Assembly (NCBI RefSeq): GCF_002775205.1
Contig: NC_036447.1
Location: 7,242,501-7,306,500 of the forward strand
DNA from: Xiphophorus maculatus
Lineage: Eukaryota > Chordata > Actinopteri > Cyprinodontiformes > Poeciliidae
DNA length: 64,000 nt
Direction: 5' to 3'
Numbering within the stretch: the first letter of the stretch is position 1; each line of letters opens with the position of its first letter. Positions 1 through 11,215 of the stretch are shown in pieces. The position numbers and the translations under genes were made by a program. The notes beneath the pieces are model-generated. The model was given only the letters and a program-made list of their open reading frames with translations. It did not search any database and was not told where the DNA came from.

Positions 1-1600
1 AACAAAATTTTTTTCAAAAATTGTGTTGGGGGGGCAGGGTTACATTTTCAGTAATCCACACCTTAAAATGTTTATCCAAAATCAACGTTTTTTGCTGACA
101 AACTGTCTGAACAGGTTGTTTAGGGTTCTGTCTTTGTGTTTATGTACAAATGTTGACATTTTTGTGTAAATTTGTTCAGTTTTGCATTATTTTGCCTAAA
201 ACCGTATCAGTGCTGGTTTGGTCAAAGTAGGCCAAAGTAAGCTAGCACTGATATCGCCTAAGCAGTTAATTCTCCTATTATTTTAAACTGACCAACTTTA
301 CACAGCTTCCTTAGGGATATAAAACATCTCACTCAAACATCAAAGTCTTTTCAACACAGAAAAACACAGCTACATTTCTCACTTGTTGTATTTCTGACAA
401 AAAGTTGCTTGCTAAATACAGCCATAGCCACGCCCCTCAGTGTATCTTGGCTCCACCCACTTCTGTGTATTTTTTCAATGATTGTGTGGGTGTGGGGTTA
501 TGTTTTCATGTGGAACCCCCAAATCTACTTTTTTTTTACTGACAGGGTTCTATCTTTAAATTTCTGTGCAAATTTGTTGAGTTCATATTATGTTGCCTAA
601 AAATGTTTCATTTTGTCAAACGTAAGCTGTTTAAAACGGTACTGTTTTATGTCATGCAGCTCTGAATTCAGATTTAAAACCATCTCAAACATAAAACAGC
701 ACAAAAAAAGTTTAGATTTGCCACTTGTTGGTTTTTTGGATTTAAAAAAAAGTCGCTACTATTGAGGAAATTAAAGTTGCCTAAACTCATGGAATATATA
801 AATAAAGGTTTAAATAAGACTCGGAACTCCATCTTTTCATGGTCAAACGAGAAGAGATTTTTAATGCACATCTGCGGAACCAAAATATCCAAAACACATT
901 GTTACAGTAGTCCCAAAGTCTCTTCTCTTCTACTTCTGATATCAGCTTTTTATAGAGTCCCAGCTCTACTGGTGTGTATTGGGAAGCCTCGATCAATGGC
1001 GTTGCTTTCCTCCATTTACGTAGTTCATTTGGCTCCGTCTTACACTGAGTGTGTATTGGAAGTTCTTTGGGAATATTCAGACCTATTGACCCCCAACATC
1101 TGCTCCGTTTCAAAAGTGCTAAACAAGCCACTCCATCACTCATATGTTATTCTTATCGGTCTAAACAGCTTTCCTCCCATCACATTTCGGTCCAATTTTA
1201 TGCTTTGCAAGCAAGAAAAGGGAAAGGACTTCCAAGTTATTCAGGTCAAACTGACCTTTAACGGCGCCAAATTTCCTCAGTAAAAAACAACTCCATAAAG
1301 AGTATTTCCGCTCTTCGGATTGACCCAGTCCATTTGACACAATACATTTCTTTTAGGTTAAAACATAACTTAGTGCGAACCAACCAAACAACATAATTTT
1401 TACCTAATAATATAATTATATTCCTCTACACTACAAAGTTCATAGCAATAGTACCACAGCCCCCCTCTGCTCATCCCCACACTTGGCACTTGGCCACGCC
1501 CGTCTGCGTGTCTTGGCTCCGCCCACTTTTCCTGGAATTTTTTCTTTTCAATAATTATCTGGGGCAGGGTTAGAGTTACATGTTAAGCTACTCATTGCTT
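1..1600. repeat. Diverged repeat copies upstream of lysozyme-like gene 1
   Basis: Three blocks resemble each other by eye. Positions 120-205 and 545-605 both read as an 'agggttct.tctttg/aaat...tgcctaaaa' block. Positions 424-505 and 1494-1590 share a 'ccacgccc...tcttggctc.gcccact' block followed by a G-rich 'ggggcagggtta' stretch, which also occurs at 28-50. The same 'tcttggctccgcccact' block recurs in inverted form at about 13,030-13,070, inside an intron of the second lysozyme-like gene. The region is probably intron of gene 1, since its exon 3 starts at 1717. I see no coding exon here; earlier exons of gene 1 should lie left of the window. Confidence 0.4.
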
Positions 1601-1716
1601 AGGTGTCACATGTAGAGTAATATGAGGACTGTTAACATTTTTTTACTGTTTTCCTCAAGTCTTTTTGTTCTGTCATCTTAAACAGGAAATACTGTTTTTG
1701 TGTTTTTTTTTCTTAG

Positions 1717-2403
1717 AACTAACTGATGACGACATCTCTGATGACATCACCTGTGTGGTGACGCTCATCAATGAGCTTGTGTAAGTTTTTATTTGTTTAT
1801 TTTTATTTTGTATGTTGTACCAAAGTGGGACATCAAGTTCCTGATGGTAAACTGTGTATTCTTAAATATTTTCATGATGGTGGTTGAGTTATATGAAGTA
1901 CGGCAAAAAAGTGTCTGTCCCCTTACAGATTTCTTCTGTTTTTGGTTTTTTTTGCCACAATATATCATCAGAGAAATCGTGATGTTTCCACTGGATTGCA
2001 TATTGTTGGGATGGATGATCTAAATTATTAGATTGTGACAATAAAAGCAAAAAACAGAAGAAATCTGTAGGGGAATAAATACCTTTTTAACAGAACTAAA
2101 CAATGTTAAAATTAAGCAGTTCGAGGAAGAATCAATACAAAATGACAAATATATTTGTTATTTTTTACTTTCTTCAACAGAACAAAAGGCTTCATGGCAA
2201 AGAACTCAAAGGAGCTTTGGAACGCGTAAGTCTAATTTATGAAAATGTTTCACTCTTGTTAGTTTTTTATATTTTTTTTGACAGCTTGATTAACAAATGA
2301 CAATATGTGCTTTATTGAGTGATCCCCTCTGTTTGCTTGCAGTGTCAAGGAACTCATAGGTGGCGACTGCCAGAAACTGGACCATTACTTCAGTGAATGC
2401 TGA
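1717..2403 (+). CDS. C-type lysozyme/alpha-lactalbumin-like protein, 3' exons only (gene 1, partial)
   Basis: Three exons can be read: 1717-1780, 2181-2225 and 2343-2403, with acceptors tttttcttag, cttcaacag and gcttgcag and two GTAAG donors. Phases join cleanly to a TGA stop at 2401. The peptide starts LTDDDISDDITC and ends in a C...C pair (GGDC, FSEC). This matches the last three cysteines of the C-type lysozyme/alpha-lactalbumin family. The DDDISDD stretch lines up with the calcium-binding elbow of alpha-lactalbumin and calcium lysozymes, keeping Asp at the positions of Asp82, Asp87 and Asp88. The 45-nt middle exon (encoding TKGFMAKNSKELWNA with its split codons) has no counterpart found in gene 2; skipping it keeps the frame. 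The signal peptide and catalytic exons are outside the window, so activity cannot be judged. It converges on gene 2 and its exon 3 has the same phase. Family call fairly sure, exact exon set less so. Confidence 0.75.
1905..2090. repeat. Short inverted-repeat element (MITE-like) in gene 1 intron
   Basis: The left side reads 'ccccttacagatttcttctgttttt' and the right side 'aaaacagaagaaatctgtaggggaataaata', which are near-perfect reverse complements of about 25 bp. This terminal sequence belongs to a repeat I recognise as very common in fish genomes. It lies in the intron between the first two visible exons of gene 1. Confidence 0.6.
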
Positions 2404-2477
2404 GAAACTTTGTTTCACCCTAACATCTCAATAGAATGAACGGTCTTTCTTTACCAAATTATTGAGCATTATAAATG

Positions 2478-2483
2478 AATAAA
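2478..2483 (+). terminator. Polyadenylation signal of lysozyme-like gene 1
   Basis: AATAAA lies 75 bases after the TGA stop of gene 1, a normal distance for a short 3'UTR. Confidence 0.6.
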
Positions 2484-4528
2484 AAATATGAAGCATGTGC
2501 CATGTGTTGTGATGTGGTTTACAGAGCGATAAAAAGACATTAATACATTGAAGTACGTAAAAGATATTTAATATTTTATTTATTTAATAACTGCTGAAAC
2601 AGCTAATTAGGGTCATTGGAGATAGAAAAGAAAAGGAGTTATAAATTTCCACCAAAAAGCTCAGAAAACTTTAGATCAATCTCATAAATGTTCTAGAAAT
2701 AACTTGTAAATTTCTAACTTCGTTGGTGGATATTTTTTAGTATGGGGCAATTTTTCTGCCATAATCCAAGAGCATACATTTTTAGTCTGAAAGCAGGATT
2801 TCACGTCTTTTGTTCCCTACAAGCAAGCAGAAAGTTTTGCAAGCAAAGATTACAATTAGTGACAATAAAAAATTGTACATATGAAAGAATTAAAGGCATG
2901 GGATTCTAAAATGAACAGCACAGTTTATCTGTGAAATTAAAACTCCAAAAGTTTTAAAAAATACATTCCAAAAATTATTTTTAGAGATTTATAAAAGTTG
3001 TCAAGTTTTGACACACCACACTTAGTTAATTTACAGAGAAATTGATTAAACGAGTTATTTTGAGGATGAAACTGGAAAACTAATTATTATATCAGGATTA
3101 CATGTCTGTTTATTTTGTCCAACATAAACTATTTTTCTTTTCTGGAGAGATGACTATTGATAAGTTCATTTCAAAGATATTTTCCAATGCTGAAGTACCC
3201 AACCATCCATAAATTATTCAGAGGTGAATGGGACATTTCTCTTATTTAGACTGAAATGTCATTACTCAAAAGTGTGATAATAATACTGGACTCTAGATGG
3301 CGCAGTTGCTCCAACCAGAGTTTAGAAAAAAGTTTTTCCCATCATCTGAGGCCCTGACGTTCATACATGACAAACTGGACGAATCTGAAACAGTAGCAAC
3401 AACTAAAAATATGATTGGAATGAGCATTAGAACGTATTAAATAAAACAGTACAAGAATAATAGTTAATTTTGTTTTTTATAGACCCTTATTTGTACCAGA
3501 CATATTGGAAACCTTTTACAGAAATTGTTACAGAAATCAGTCCATAGCTCCCAGTCGAATATTTCTGTAAAACTCCCGGTTTATGTTTTTCAAATAATAG
3601 ATTTAATCTGTTTTTGGGTTTTGTCTAATTTAAATGTTTTAGATCAAACAATTTTTTAATATCAGTCAAATATAACATGGGTAAACACAAGAAAGCTGCT
3701 TTTTAATTACAATTTATGAAGGGAAGAAGCTTTCCAAATGAAAAAAAAAATTTAATAACTAGTTGTGGCAGTAGCTTCACTATGAATATTTAATTTCCCT
3801 ACAGTTTCTTTCCTTCACAACTAAATTCAATCTATCCTAAAATGTATCCACCTGCCTTGTGAGGGACCAGACTCAAACGAGGACAGAAAGGTGTTCAAAG
3901 TAGAAATAGTTTAAATTTAATTCTTCCAAAATTAGTTAACAAAGATTTAATGCAAGAATAAGTCAAAGTATAAGTAACAAATTTGGGCCCAATTTAACTG
4001 AGGTCAACTGAACTCTAACTGAACACAAACAGAACTGACCTGCAAACAAAGAACAAAAGGCTGCTTGAATAGGGGTGGAGTAATCTAAATCTACCACATG
4101 ATGGAGGCACAACAACAAACGAACAAACAAATACAAAATTAACTAAAGCATCTTATGAAACAAATAAAGCAAAACTAACTTTAACTTAGCACAAACAATA
4201 ATAAGTGAATATTTAAGTGACAAAATTAACTAATTAAAATCAACTTGAAACAACAAAGTCTCCCCTCTTCAGTCTTTCAGAAAATCAAATGGTTTCTTGC
4301 AAGTTTCCTCCTCCAGCTGGTCTGTAATTGCATCACCTCAAACAAAAGAACAAGTGTAAGTAAACCATTCAGACAGACATTAACTAAATTGTGCACCCAA
4401 TAGAAAATAGATGTTTAAATGAAATAACGTAAACTGACTATAAGCTGTAACTAATATAAAGACAAAATAAATACTAATACGATGTAAAGACCCAACGCTG
4501 AGAAAAGAGCAACTCTTTTAAAGGTAAC
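2484..4528. other. Non-coding stretch between gene 1 and the provirus
   Basis: No coding exon seen. About 3,590-3,760 ('...tttaatctgtttttgggttttgtctaatttaaatgttttagatcaaaca...atatcagtcaaatataacatgggtaaacacaag') resembles the interior of the common fish repeat whose ends are seen at 1,905-2,090. The rest (3,850-4,500) is AT-rich with an A-rich bias. I could not find a 5' LTR matching the putative 3' LTR here. Confidence 0.4.
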
Positions 4529-4637
4529 GTAGGTTGAATTTATTCAACTGAGAGTAGGCTGATTCATTCAGCTGAGAGTAGGTTGACTTAGTTCAACTAA
4601 GGATAAATATAGGCTGAATCTATTCAACTGAGAGTAG
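4529..4637. repeat. Four tandem units of about 25-30 bp before gag
   Basis: The unit reads roughly 'taggttgaatttattcaactgagag' and occurs four times in a row with small changes (starts near 4529, 4555, 4579 and 4610). The region lies just upstream of the retroviral gag start, so it probably belongs to the leader of the provirus. Confidence 0.6.
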
Positions 4638-4697
4638 TGCATGAGATTTTTAATTAATTACTAAGGTTTTTTAAGAGTTTTAAGGTAGAGATTAATC

Positions 4698-6608
4698 ATG
4701 GGAGGATCTTTCTCGAGAAATCAGAAACATTACACCCCAGTTGGACCGTTGGCAGATTATATGTCAAGACAGGTCCGGTGCTCCAGTTTGTGTCACAGTG
4801 GCATTATAAATTTGGATTTCCAGAAAATGGGTCTCTAGAACCAGATGACATTGAGAAACTAGAAGTAGCCTTGGTCAGACAGAGAGATAAACTCAAAAGC
4901 AGGAAGAAAATTCCAGGTCATTTAGATGCAACTATACAAGCACACACAGATATATTCACTCTCTGGAAGAAATAGAGCAAAACATTACAACAACAGTCAA
5001 AGCTCCAGTTGGTACAAAAAAATAGGATTTAAGAAAAAGCAGCAGTCAGCAACCTCACCACATATTCCTGCACCAACACCACAAGCAGATACAACACCAT
5101 TTCCAGAGTCAGAAAAGAATAAAAAGACTAAAACATCTTGTTTTTCTGTTACATGCGGAGCGACTGAGGCCTTGCATCCAACGGCACCATCAGCACCGTT
5201 ACAGGCTCAACTCTACCGTACTTTGCCTGAACTCCATTCTCCACCACCATATGACATTCAGAGCCTAAAGCAAAAGAAGAAGAAAACAACCCCACTAGGA
5301 CTCTGGGACCCTCACAGCCTCAAGGATGACTCCTATCAGTGGCCAGTGATCATCCCACAAGTCCAAGGACTGCCTCCTCCCGCCGTAGTTCCTCAGGTCC
5401 AAGACTTGGGACCTGGAGCAGCTGGTGGCAGAGAATTACAGGACATTAAAGAGGACTCTGAACCAGAACCAGTGCCAGAAGACACTGCACCCCCCAAGAA
5501 GACACACAGTGCCTCAAAGGAAGGAGAACCAAGCACGATCCCAAAAAGAATCACCAGAAGCACCAAAGACGGGAATAAACATGTCACTACCGCCCCAATG
5601 ATCGAGGTGGCGGGTCCACAAAGACCACAGCTAGTGTTCAGAGTGTGGGAACCCAACATCCTCCTGGGACTGGCTAGACAACACATGCTAGTTCCTGAGA
5701 AAGGTGGAAAAGCTGTTTATGATGCCCTGGTGGAAATGGCTGCCACGACCAGACCAACTTTGTTTGAACTCAAAGAAATTCTCATCGCCATCTATGGAAT
5801 TATAGTTGTTTCCCTCCTTGGAAATTCTTTAGCAATAAATTACAGACTACACCACCCAGACTATAATAATGCAGCCAACAACTACTACACTGCTGTGATC
5901 ATCGGACTTGAAAACCCCCTGATTCAAGCAATGCCTATTAATCCACAGTACAGCGTCATCAAAGACTGTGTTCAAAGACCAAATGAGAAACCAAATGAAT
6001 ACTACCAGCACCTTCTTGAAGTGTTCAAAGTTCACTCTGGCATCAAAGAACCCAACAACTGGGCAGATGCTGGAAGACCAGGACCCTTTGAGACCATCCT
6101 ATGCCAAGCCTTCTTGGAGGGTCTCCATGAAGACATCAGGGGTGCTGAGAAGCAGTCTTACATTGGTTGGAATGACCAATGCAGAATGGTTACCCTGAGA
6201 CAACATGCAAACCATGCTTATAAGAATCATCAAGAGAAAGAAAGAAAGTCCAAAAAGAGAAAAGATAAACTCATGGAAGATGCTCAAGTGACCCTCCTGC
6301 AAGCAGCAACCAGTTCTATGAACATTTCCCCTTCCCCTAGGTTCCAGCAGCAACAAAGAAAGAGCCACCCCCAGGTCAATATGCCCATCAGTCAACAGGA
6401 TCCCCTGGTACATGTTTCATCTGCGGAGCCACAGACCACTGGGCTAGAGCCTGCCCCACCAAAAGGCTCCAGGGAAGCCTCGGGCCGGCTACAATCATTC
6501 AGGCAGAGGAGGATACTCTACCTGACTACCCTCGGTGCCGCTGGAGCAACAGTCCAGTCAGCCTCCAGCTCAACAAACCGCAAGTATATGCACACATATA
6601 CCATATGA
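4698..6608 (+). pseudogene. gag: ERV gag remnant (matrix, capsid, zinc knuckle), frameshifted
   Basis: The ATG at 4698 begins MGGSFS, an N-myristoylation-type matrix start typical of retroviral Gag. Frame changes occur near 4770 and near 4975. A long open stretch (4926-6608) then covers a proline-rich region and a capsid-like domain (about 5,690-6,260), followed by a Lys/Arg/Glu-rich segment. A CCHC zinc knuckle (CX2CX4HX4C) is encoded near 6,413-6,455 but in a different frame from the capsid, so a third frameshift separates them. The gene cannot make a normal Gag. Confidence 0.8.
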
Positions 6609-6637
6609 TGTCCAAACTTATATGAAAATTTCCTCAA

Positions 6638-7045
6638 ATGCTCATCAGGTGTTATGCATGCTCACAGTGCAAATTGCAGGACATAACATTGATTTTTTTG
6701 GTTGACTCTGGAGCTACTCAATCCTTAATAATGAAAAAATGTCTCCCACAAGCTCCTCTGTCAGGGAAAACCGTTCACTCAACTGGTGCATCAAGAACAA
6801 CTATCCCTGAACCAGTTACAAAACCACCCACAGTGATGGACCCTTTTGATGGATCCATGCACTCACATCAATTTTTGCTGTCCAGTAAGTGTCCTATTAA
6901 CTTACTGGCCACAGATCTAATTCTAAAAATGTTCCATCAAATTGAATGCTCTCCACAAGGCCTCAGAGTCTGTAAACAGCCTGAGACAGTAACATCATTC
7001 CTGAACATATCTACACTACTCTACATTTTTGAGTGGTTAGTGTAG
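6638..7045 (+). pseudogene. pro: ERV retroviral aspartic protease remnant
   Basis: The frame contains FLVDSGATQSLI with the catalytic DSG at 6704-6712, then a stretch compatible with a retropepsin fold. It runs into a stop at 7043. Downstream the RT fingers and most of the palm are missing: only about 130 bases separate the protease frame from the YVDD codons. Confidence 0.7.
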
Positions 7046-7119
7046 GCAAACTGAATATCTTCAGTTCAAAGGTCGTTCCTATACATTCACCAGGCTCAAA
7101 TAACCCACCATTTTTCACC

Positions 7120-7193
7120 TGGCTCTCAATGATAATCTGACAGGTTTTACACTACCAGACACATGCTCGCTGTTGCAATATGTTGATGATCTA
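7120..7193 (+). pseudogene. pol: ERV reverse transcriptase fragment ending at the YVDD box
   Basis: The codons for the RT catalytic YVDD box are at 7179-7190. The Tc1 element is inserted at the TA at 7192-7193, in the next codon. The RT sequence upstream is mostly deleted, so this is a short scar of the polymerase active-site region. Confidence 0.75.
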
Positions 7194-7449
7194 CAACCCC
7201 TGGCAAAAAGTATGGAATCACCAGTCTTGGATGAGCACTCATTCAGACATTTCATGCTGTAAAACAAACTCAGATCAAAAACATGATACAATATTAAGGT
7301 CGTTCCAAAGTGCAACTTGTTGGCTTTCAGGAACACTCAAAGAAATGAAAAGAAACTATTGTGGGAGTCAGTGAATGATACTTTTATTGACCAAGCACAG
7401 GGAAATAAATATGGAATCACTCAATTCTGAGGAAAAAAGTGTGGAATCA
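7194..7449 (+). repeat. Left terminal inverted repeat of the Tc1 element (IR/DR)
   Basis: It pairs with 8671-8926 in inverted orientation. The outer direct-repeat motif is near 7205-7222 and the inner one near 7432-7449. Confidence 0.9.
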
Positions 7450-7608
7450 CTCAAATTGGAGGTAGAAAAGAAAGGACACACCCAGTCTATTTCCTTTCCC
7501 TAAATGGACACCTGCCCCAGATTAGATGTGCCCGTTAGTGTGCAGTTCAAAACACCTGCAGTCATGACACCTTGGAGGGCTGCTGGACGAAGTGGAGTGG
7601 TGAGAACC

Positions 7609-8631
7609 ATGGCTCCAACAAGAGAAATGTCCCTTGAAACAAAAGAGAGGATTGTGAAACTTCTTGAGGAAGGTAACCCTTCACGCATGGTTGCTAAAGA
7701 TGTGGGCTGTTCACAGTCAGCTGTATCCAAGATATGGACCAAATACAAACAGCATGGAATGGTTGTTAAAGCCAAGCGTACTGGTAGACCAAGAAAGACA
7801 TCAAAGCGTCAAGACAAACAACTTAAGGCCATTTGTCTTGAAAACCGAAAAAGTACAACTAAACAGATGAAGCATAAATGGGAGGAAGTTGGAGTCAATG
7901 TATGTGACCGAACCGTAAGAAATCGCCTAAAGGAGATGGGATTTCAATACAGGAAAGCTAAACGAAAACCAGCATTGACACCTAAACATAAAAGAACGAG
8001 ACTCCAATGGGCTAAGGAGAGGCAATCATGGACTGTGGATGACTGGATGAAAGTTGTCTTCAGTGATGAGTCAAGAATCTGCATTGGACAAGGTGATGAT
8101 GCTGGAACTTTTGTTTGGTGCCGTTCCAGTGAGATTTATGAAGAGGCCTGCCTGAAGAAAACAACCAAATTTCCACAGTCCTTGATGATATGGGGCTGCA
8201 TGTCAGGCAAAGGCACTGGGGAGATTACTGTGGTTAATTCTTCTATCAATGCACAAGTTTACATTGACATTTTGGACAGTTTTCTCATCCCTTCAATTGA
8301 ACAGATGTTTGGTGATGATGAAATAATTTTCCAAGATGACAATGCATCGTGCCATCGGGCAAAAACAGTGAAGGCATTCCTTGAAGAAAGACACATTCAG
8401 TCGATGTCATGGCCTGCAAATAGTCCAGATCTCAACCCAATTGAAAACCTGTGGTGGAGATTGAAAAAAATGGTCCACAAGAAGGGTCCAACCAGCAAAG
8501 CTGATCTGGCAACTGCTATCAAAGAGAGTTGGCACCAAATTGATGCAGAATACTGTTTGTCACTCATCAAGTCCATGCCTCACAGACTGAAAGCTGTTAT
8601 AAAAGCCAAAGGTGGTGCAACTAAATACTAG
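7609..8631 (+). CDS. Tc1/mariner-family transposase, DD34E, intact
   Basis: It cuts and pastes the Tc1 element in the nucleus at TA targets. I use the ATG at 7609 (340 aa, starting MAPTREMSLE) rather than the in-frame ATG at 7504, because 340 residues is the usual length and the sequence upstream is not transposase-like. Residues 8-50 form the first helix-turn-helix of the paired-like DNA-binding domain. The GRPR linker is at 59-62 and the second helix-turn-helix region at about 70-125. The catalytic triad is present: D153 (VVFSDES), D244 (FQDDNASCHR) and E279 (DLNPIEN), with 34 residues between the second Asp and the Glu. No stop or frameshift interrupts it. It may still be active, though sequence alone cannot prove this. 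Confidence 0.92.
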   Translation: MAPTREMSLETKERIVKLLEEGNPSRMVAKDVGCSQSAVSKIWTKYKQHGMVVKAKRTGRPRKTSKRQDKQLKAICLENRKSTTKQMKHKWEEVGVNVCDRTVRNRLKEMGFQYRKAKRKPALTPKHKRTRLQWAKERQSWTVDDWMKVVFSDESRICIGQGDDAGTFVWCRSSEIYEEACLKKTTKFPQSLMIWGCMSGKGTGEITVVNSSINAQVYIDILDSFLIPSIEQMFGDDEIIFQDDNASCHRAKTVKAFLEERHIQSMSWPANSPDLNPIENLWWRLKKMVHKKGPTSKADLATAIKESWHQIDAEYCLSLIKSMPHRLKAVIKAKGGATKY

Positions 8632-8670
8632 TGATGTATTTTGAATGGTCTTTTGTTTATGCGTTTTTCA

Positions 8671-8926
8671 TGATTCCATACTTTTTTCCTCAGAATTGAG
8701 TGATTCCATATTTATTTCCCTGTGTTTGGTCAATTAAAGTATCATTCACTGACTTCCACAATGTTTTCTCTTCATTTCTTTGAGTGTTCCTGAAGGCCAA
8801 CGAGTTGCACTTTGGAACGACCTTAATATTGTATCATGTTTTTGATCTGAGTTTGTTTTACAGCATGAAATGTCTGAATGAGTGCTCATCCAAGACTGGT
8901 GATTCCATACTTTTTGCCAGGGGTTG
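8671..8926 (-). repeat. Right terminal inverted repeat of the Tc1 element (IR/DR)
   Basis: Reverse complement of 7194-7449 with a few substitutions. It ends at the TA duplicate 8927-8928. Confidence 0.9.
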
Positions 8927-8928
8927 TA

Positions 8929-10290
8929 CTTCTAGCAGCACCCACTGAAGAAGAGTGTAGGGAACAGAGCTTGAGGCTCCTGATTTCCCTAGCACAAAAT
9001 GGCCATAAGGCCTCCAAAACAAAATTGCAGTTTGTACAAGCCACTGTAACATTTCTGGGATACATGATCCCTCGTGAAGGTAGGGCCATTGCTGAGAGCA
9101 GAGTGAAAGCTATTGTCTCTTTGCCATTGCCTGAGACTAAGAAACAACTGATGTCCTTCTTAGGACTCTGTGGCTACTGTAGGCATTTCATTCCGAGTTA
9201 TGCTGAGTTTGAGAAACCATTAAGAGAAGTGTGCCATGAAAAAGGGTTTCAAATGAGCTCAAGGGTTACATGGACGTCTGAAGCATTGACATCATTTGAA
9301 GCGCTGAAAAAACAACTGCAATGTGCTCTCACTGGGTATTCCTGGTCCATCTTGTCCGTTTATACAGACAGTGGATGAGCGAGGAGGTTGCATGACTTCT
9401 GTTTTGCTCCAAAAACATGGTGACAGATTGAAACCAGTCGCCTATTTTTCATTCAAATTGGATGCAGTTGCAGCAGGTCTACCACACTGTTTGCGTGCAG
9501 TGGCGGCCGCTGAAAAAGCTGTAGTTGCATCCAGGGACATTGTGGGATATTCGGATCTGACCCTACTCATTCCCCACGCGGTTACATTAATTTTAAATGA
9601 ACAAAAAACAGCTCACCTGTCCACAGCAAGGTGGCTGAGGTACCATTCAGCATTATTGGATATGCCAAACATCACTATCAAACGTTGCAACATTCTGAAC
9701 CCATCAACTCTATTGCCCACACCCGAGGAAGGCCAACCTCATGACTGTGTGGCAGAACTATACGTCCTCTGTTCTCCCCGGTCCGATCTGAAGCAGGAAC
9801 CCCTGCCAGATACTGATTTAGAGTTCACAAAGAGTTCTTTGTGGATGGCTCTACATTCAGAGATCCACTCACAGGTGCCATTAATAGTGGCTATGCTGTG
9901 GTTACCCCAAGGGAGGTGCTAGAAGAAAACCCGCTTCGCCACTACTTTGCACAAGCAGCAGAACTAGTGGCCCTCACGAGAGCATGCATTTTAGCCTCTG
10001 AAAAAACTGCTAACATCTACACTGACTCCTGTTTATGCATTTGGTGTAGTCCATGATTTTGGTGCACTGTGGAAACAACGTTTATTTTTAAGATCAGACA
10101 AAACCCCCATTTTATGGCATCTAGTGGCTGACTTACTAGATGCCATAATATTGCCCTCTGCTCTAGCCATTGTGAAATGTGTTGCTCACACAAATGCTTC
10201 TGACCCAATTTCAACAGGAAATGCCAGAGCTGACAAAGCAGCCAAAGCAGCTTCTCTATTACCCCTGCCAACATCTCAGCAGCTCTCCCT
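8929..10290 (+). pseudogene. pol: ERV RT thumb/connection and RNase H remnant, frameshifted
   Basis: After the transposon the polymerase continues with a thumb-like segment (about 8929-9320, with the FLGLCGYCRHFIPSY-type stretch). A frame change near 9,330-9,370 leads into a connection domain (9,370-9,760, with a PVAY.S.KLD..A.G-type pattern). RNase H follows from about 9,836 in another frame (Asp in a DGSTF context, later YTDS near 10,018), with a further frameshift near 10,035. At least three frame breaks make it non-functional. Confidence 0.75.
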
Positions 10291-10445
10291 GCAAACCACA
10301 AGGGGAGAAACTGACCTGTCACTCTCTGACCTCCAAAGTTTTGCCTCACCAGTTGAAAAACAACACTGAAAGACAGCTGGAGCCAAATTTATTGATTCTG
10401 TTTGGATAGGTCCGAATGGTAATCCATGTCTTCCTCATCATTTTT

Positions 10446-11215
10446 TCAGGCTATTCTGTGTATTGACACATAGAGATGACCATGTGTCAAAGGGAGGTAT
10501 GTTAAGAGAAATGGATCGCAACTGGTACACCCAAAAGTTTTCCAAAGTAGCAGATGAATACCGCTCAAATTGCTTAATTTGTGCTGAAAACAATGTCTCA
10601 AAAGGCATAAAACTGCAAGGTCAAGGTGCTCACCCACAGGTAACACCACATTTTTAACATCTAATGATTGATTTCATTGAATTAACCCCTGTTGAAAAGA
10701 AAAAATACTATTTGGTCATTGTTGATATGTTCTCCAAATGGGCTGAAGCATTTCCTGTCCAGTATGCAACAGCACAGACTGTGGCAAAAATTCTACTGAG
10801 AGACATCATGTGCAGATGGGGTGCCCCTAGGAAAATTTCCAGTGACAATAGTGCACATTTTGCAAATCAAATCCTCACACACATCTCAGAGATGGTCAAC
10901 ATCAACCTGGTGAAACACTGTTCCTATCACCCACAGAGTGGAGGAGCTGTGGAAAGAGAAAATGGGACCTTAAAGAATAAACTATTAAAAATATGTGAAT
11001 AAACTGGCCTGAACTGGGTACAAGCATTACCCCTAGGACTTATGTAGATGCGCATGCGCCGCCGTCAGAGAAATAACCTCAGTCCTTTTGAAATCCTTTT
11101 TGCAGGTCCACCAAATATGAAAATGGGCCCACCCAACCACCCAGGAGAAGTTACCACACTTTGTGATGAAAAAATGCTTAACTACTGTGTTTCTCTTACA
11201 GAACAACTGAAAATC
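10446..11215 (+). pseudogene. pol: ERV integrase remnant
   Basis: A His/Cys zinc-binding region lies at about 10,466-10,600 (CLICAENN). The catalytic core follows in a second frame from 10,664, with Asp in the MIDFIEL context, Asp in the SSDNSAHF context and Glu in the GGAVEREN context. Stops at 11,000 and 11,045 and a frame change interrupt the C-terminal part. The order and spacing of the D,D,E residues identify a retroviral integrase. Confidence 0.8.

Larger units (their letters stand above)
7194..8926 (+). mobile_element. Tc1-like transposon, structurally complete
   Basis: The element is 1,733 bp and flanked by TA at 7192-7193 and 8927-8928. Its ends begin CAACCCCTGGCAAAAAGT and are inverted repeats of about 256 bp (7194-7449 and 8671-8926) with only a few mismatches by eye. 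Each inverted repeat carries an outer and an inner copy of a 'aaaagtatggaatcac' motif, the IR/DR layout known from Sleeping Beauty-type Tc1 elements. It contains one open transposase. Intact ends, target duplication and ORF point to a young insertion. It sits inside the RT of the provirus. Confidence 0.95.

Noticed and set aside
787..1143. 118-codon open frame on the - strand with protein-like composition
   Set aside because: No recognisable domain, no convincing start or splice context, and it overlaps a repeat-rich region. It might be an old transposon fragment, but I could not name one.
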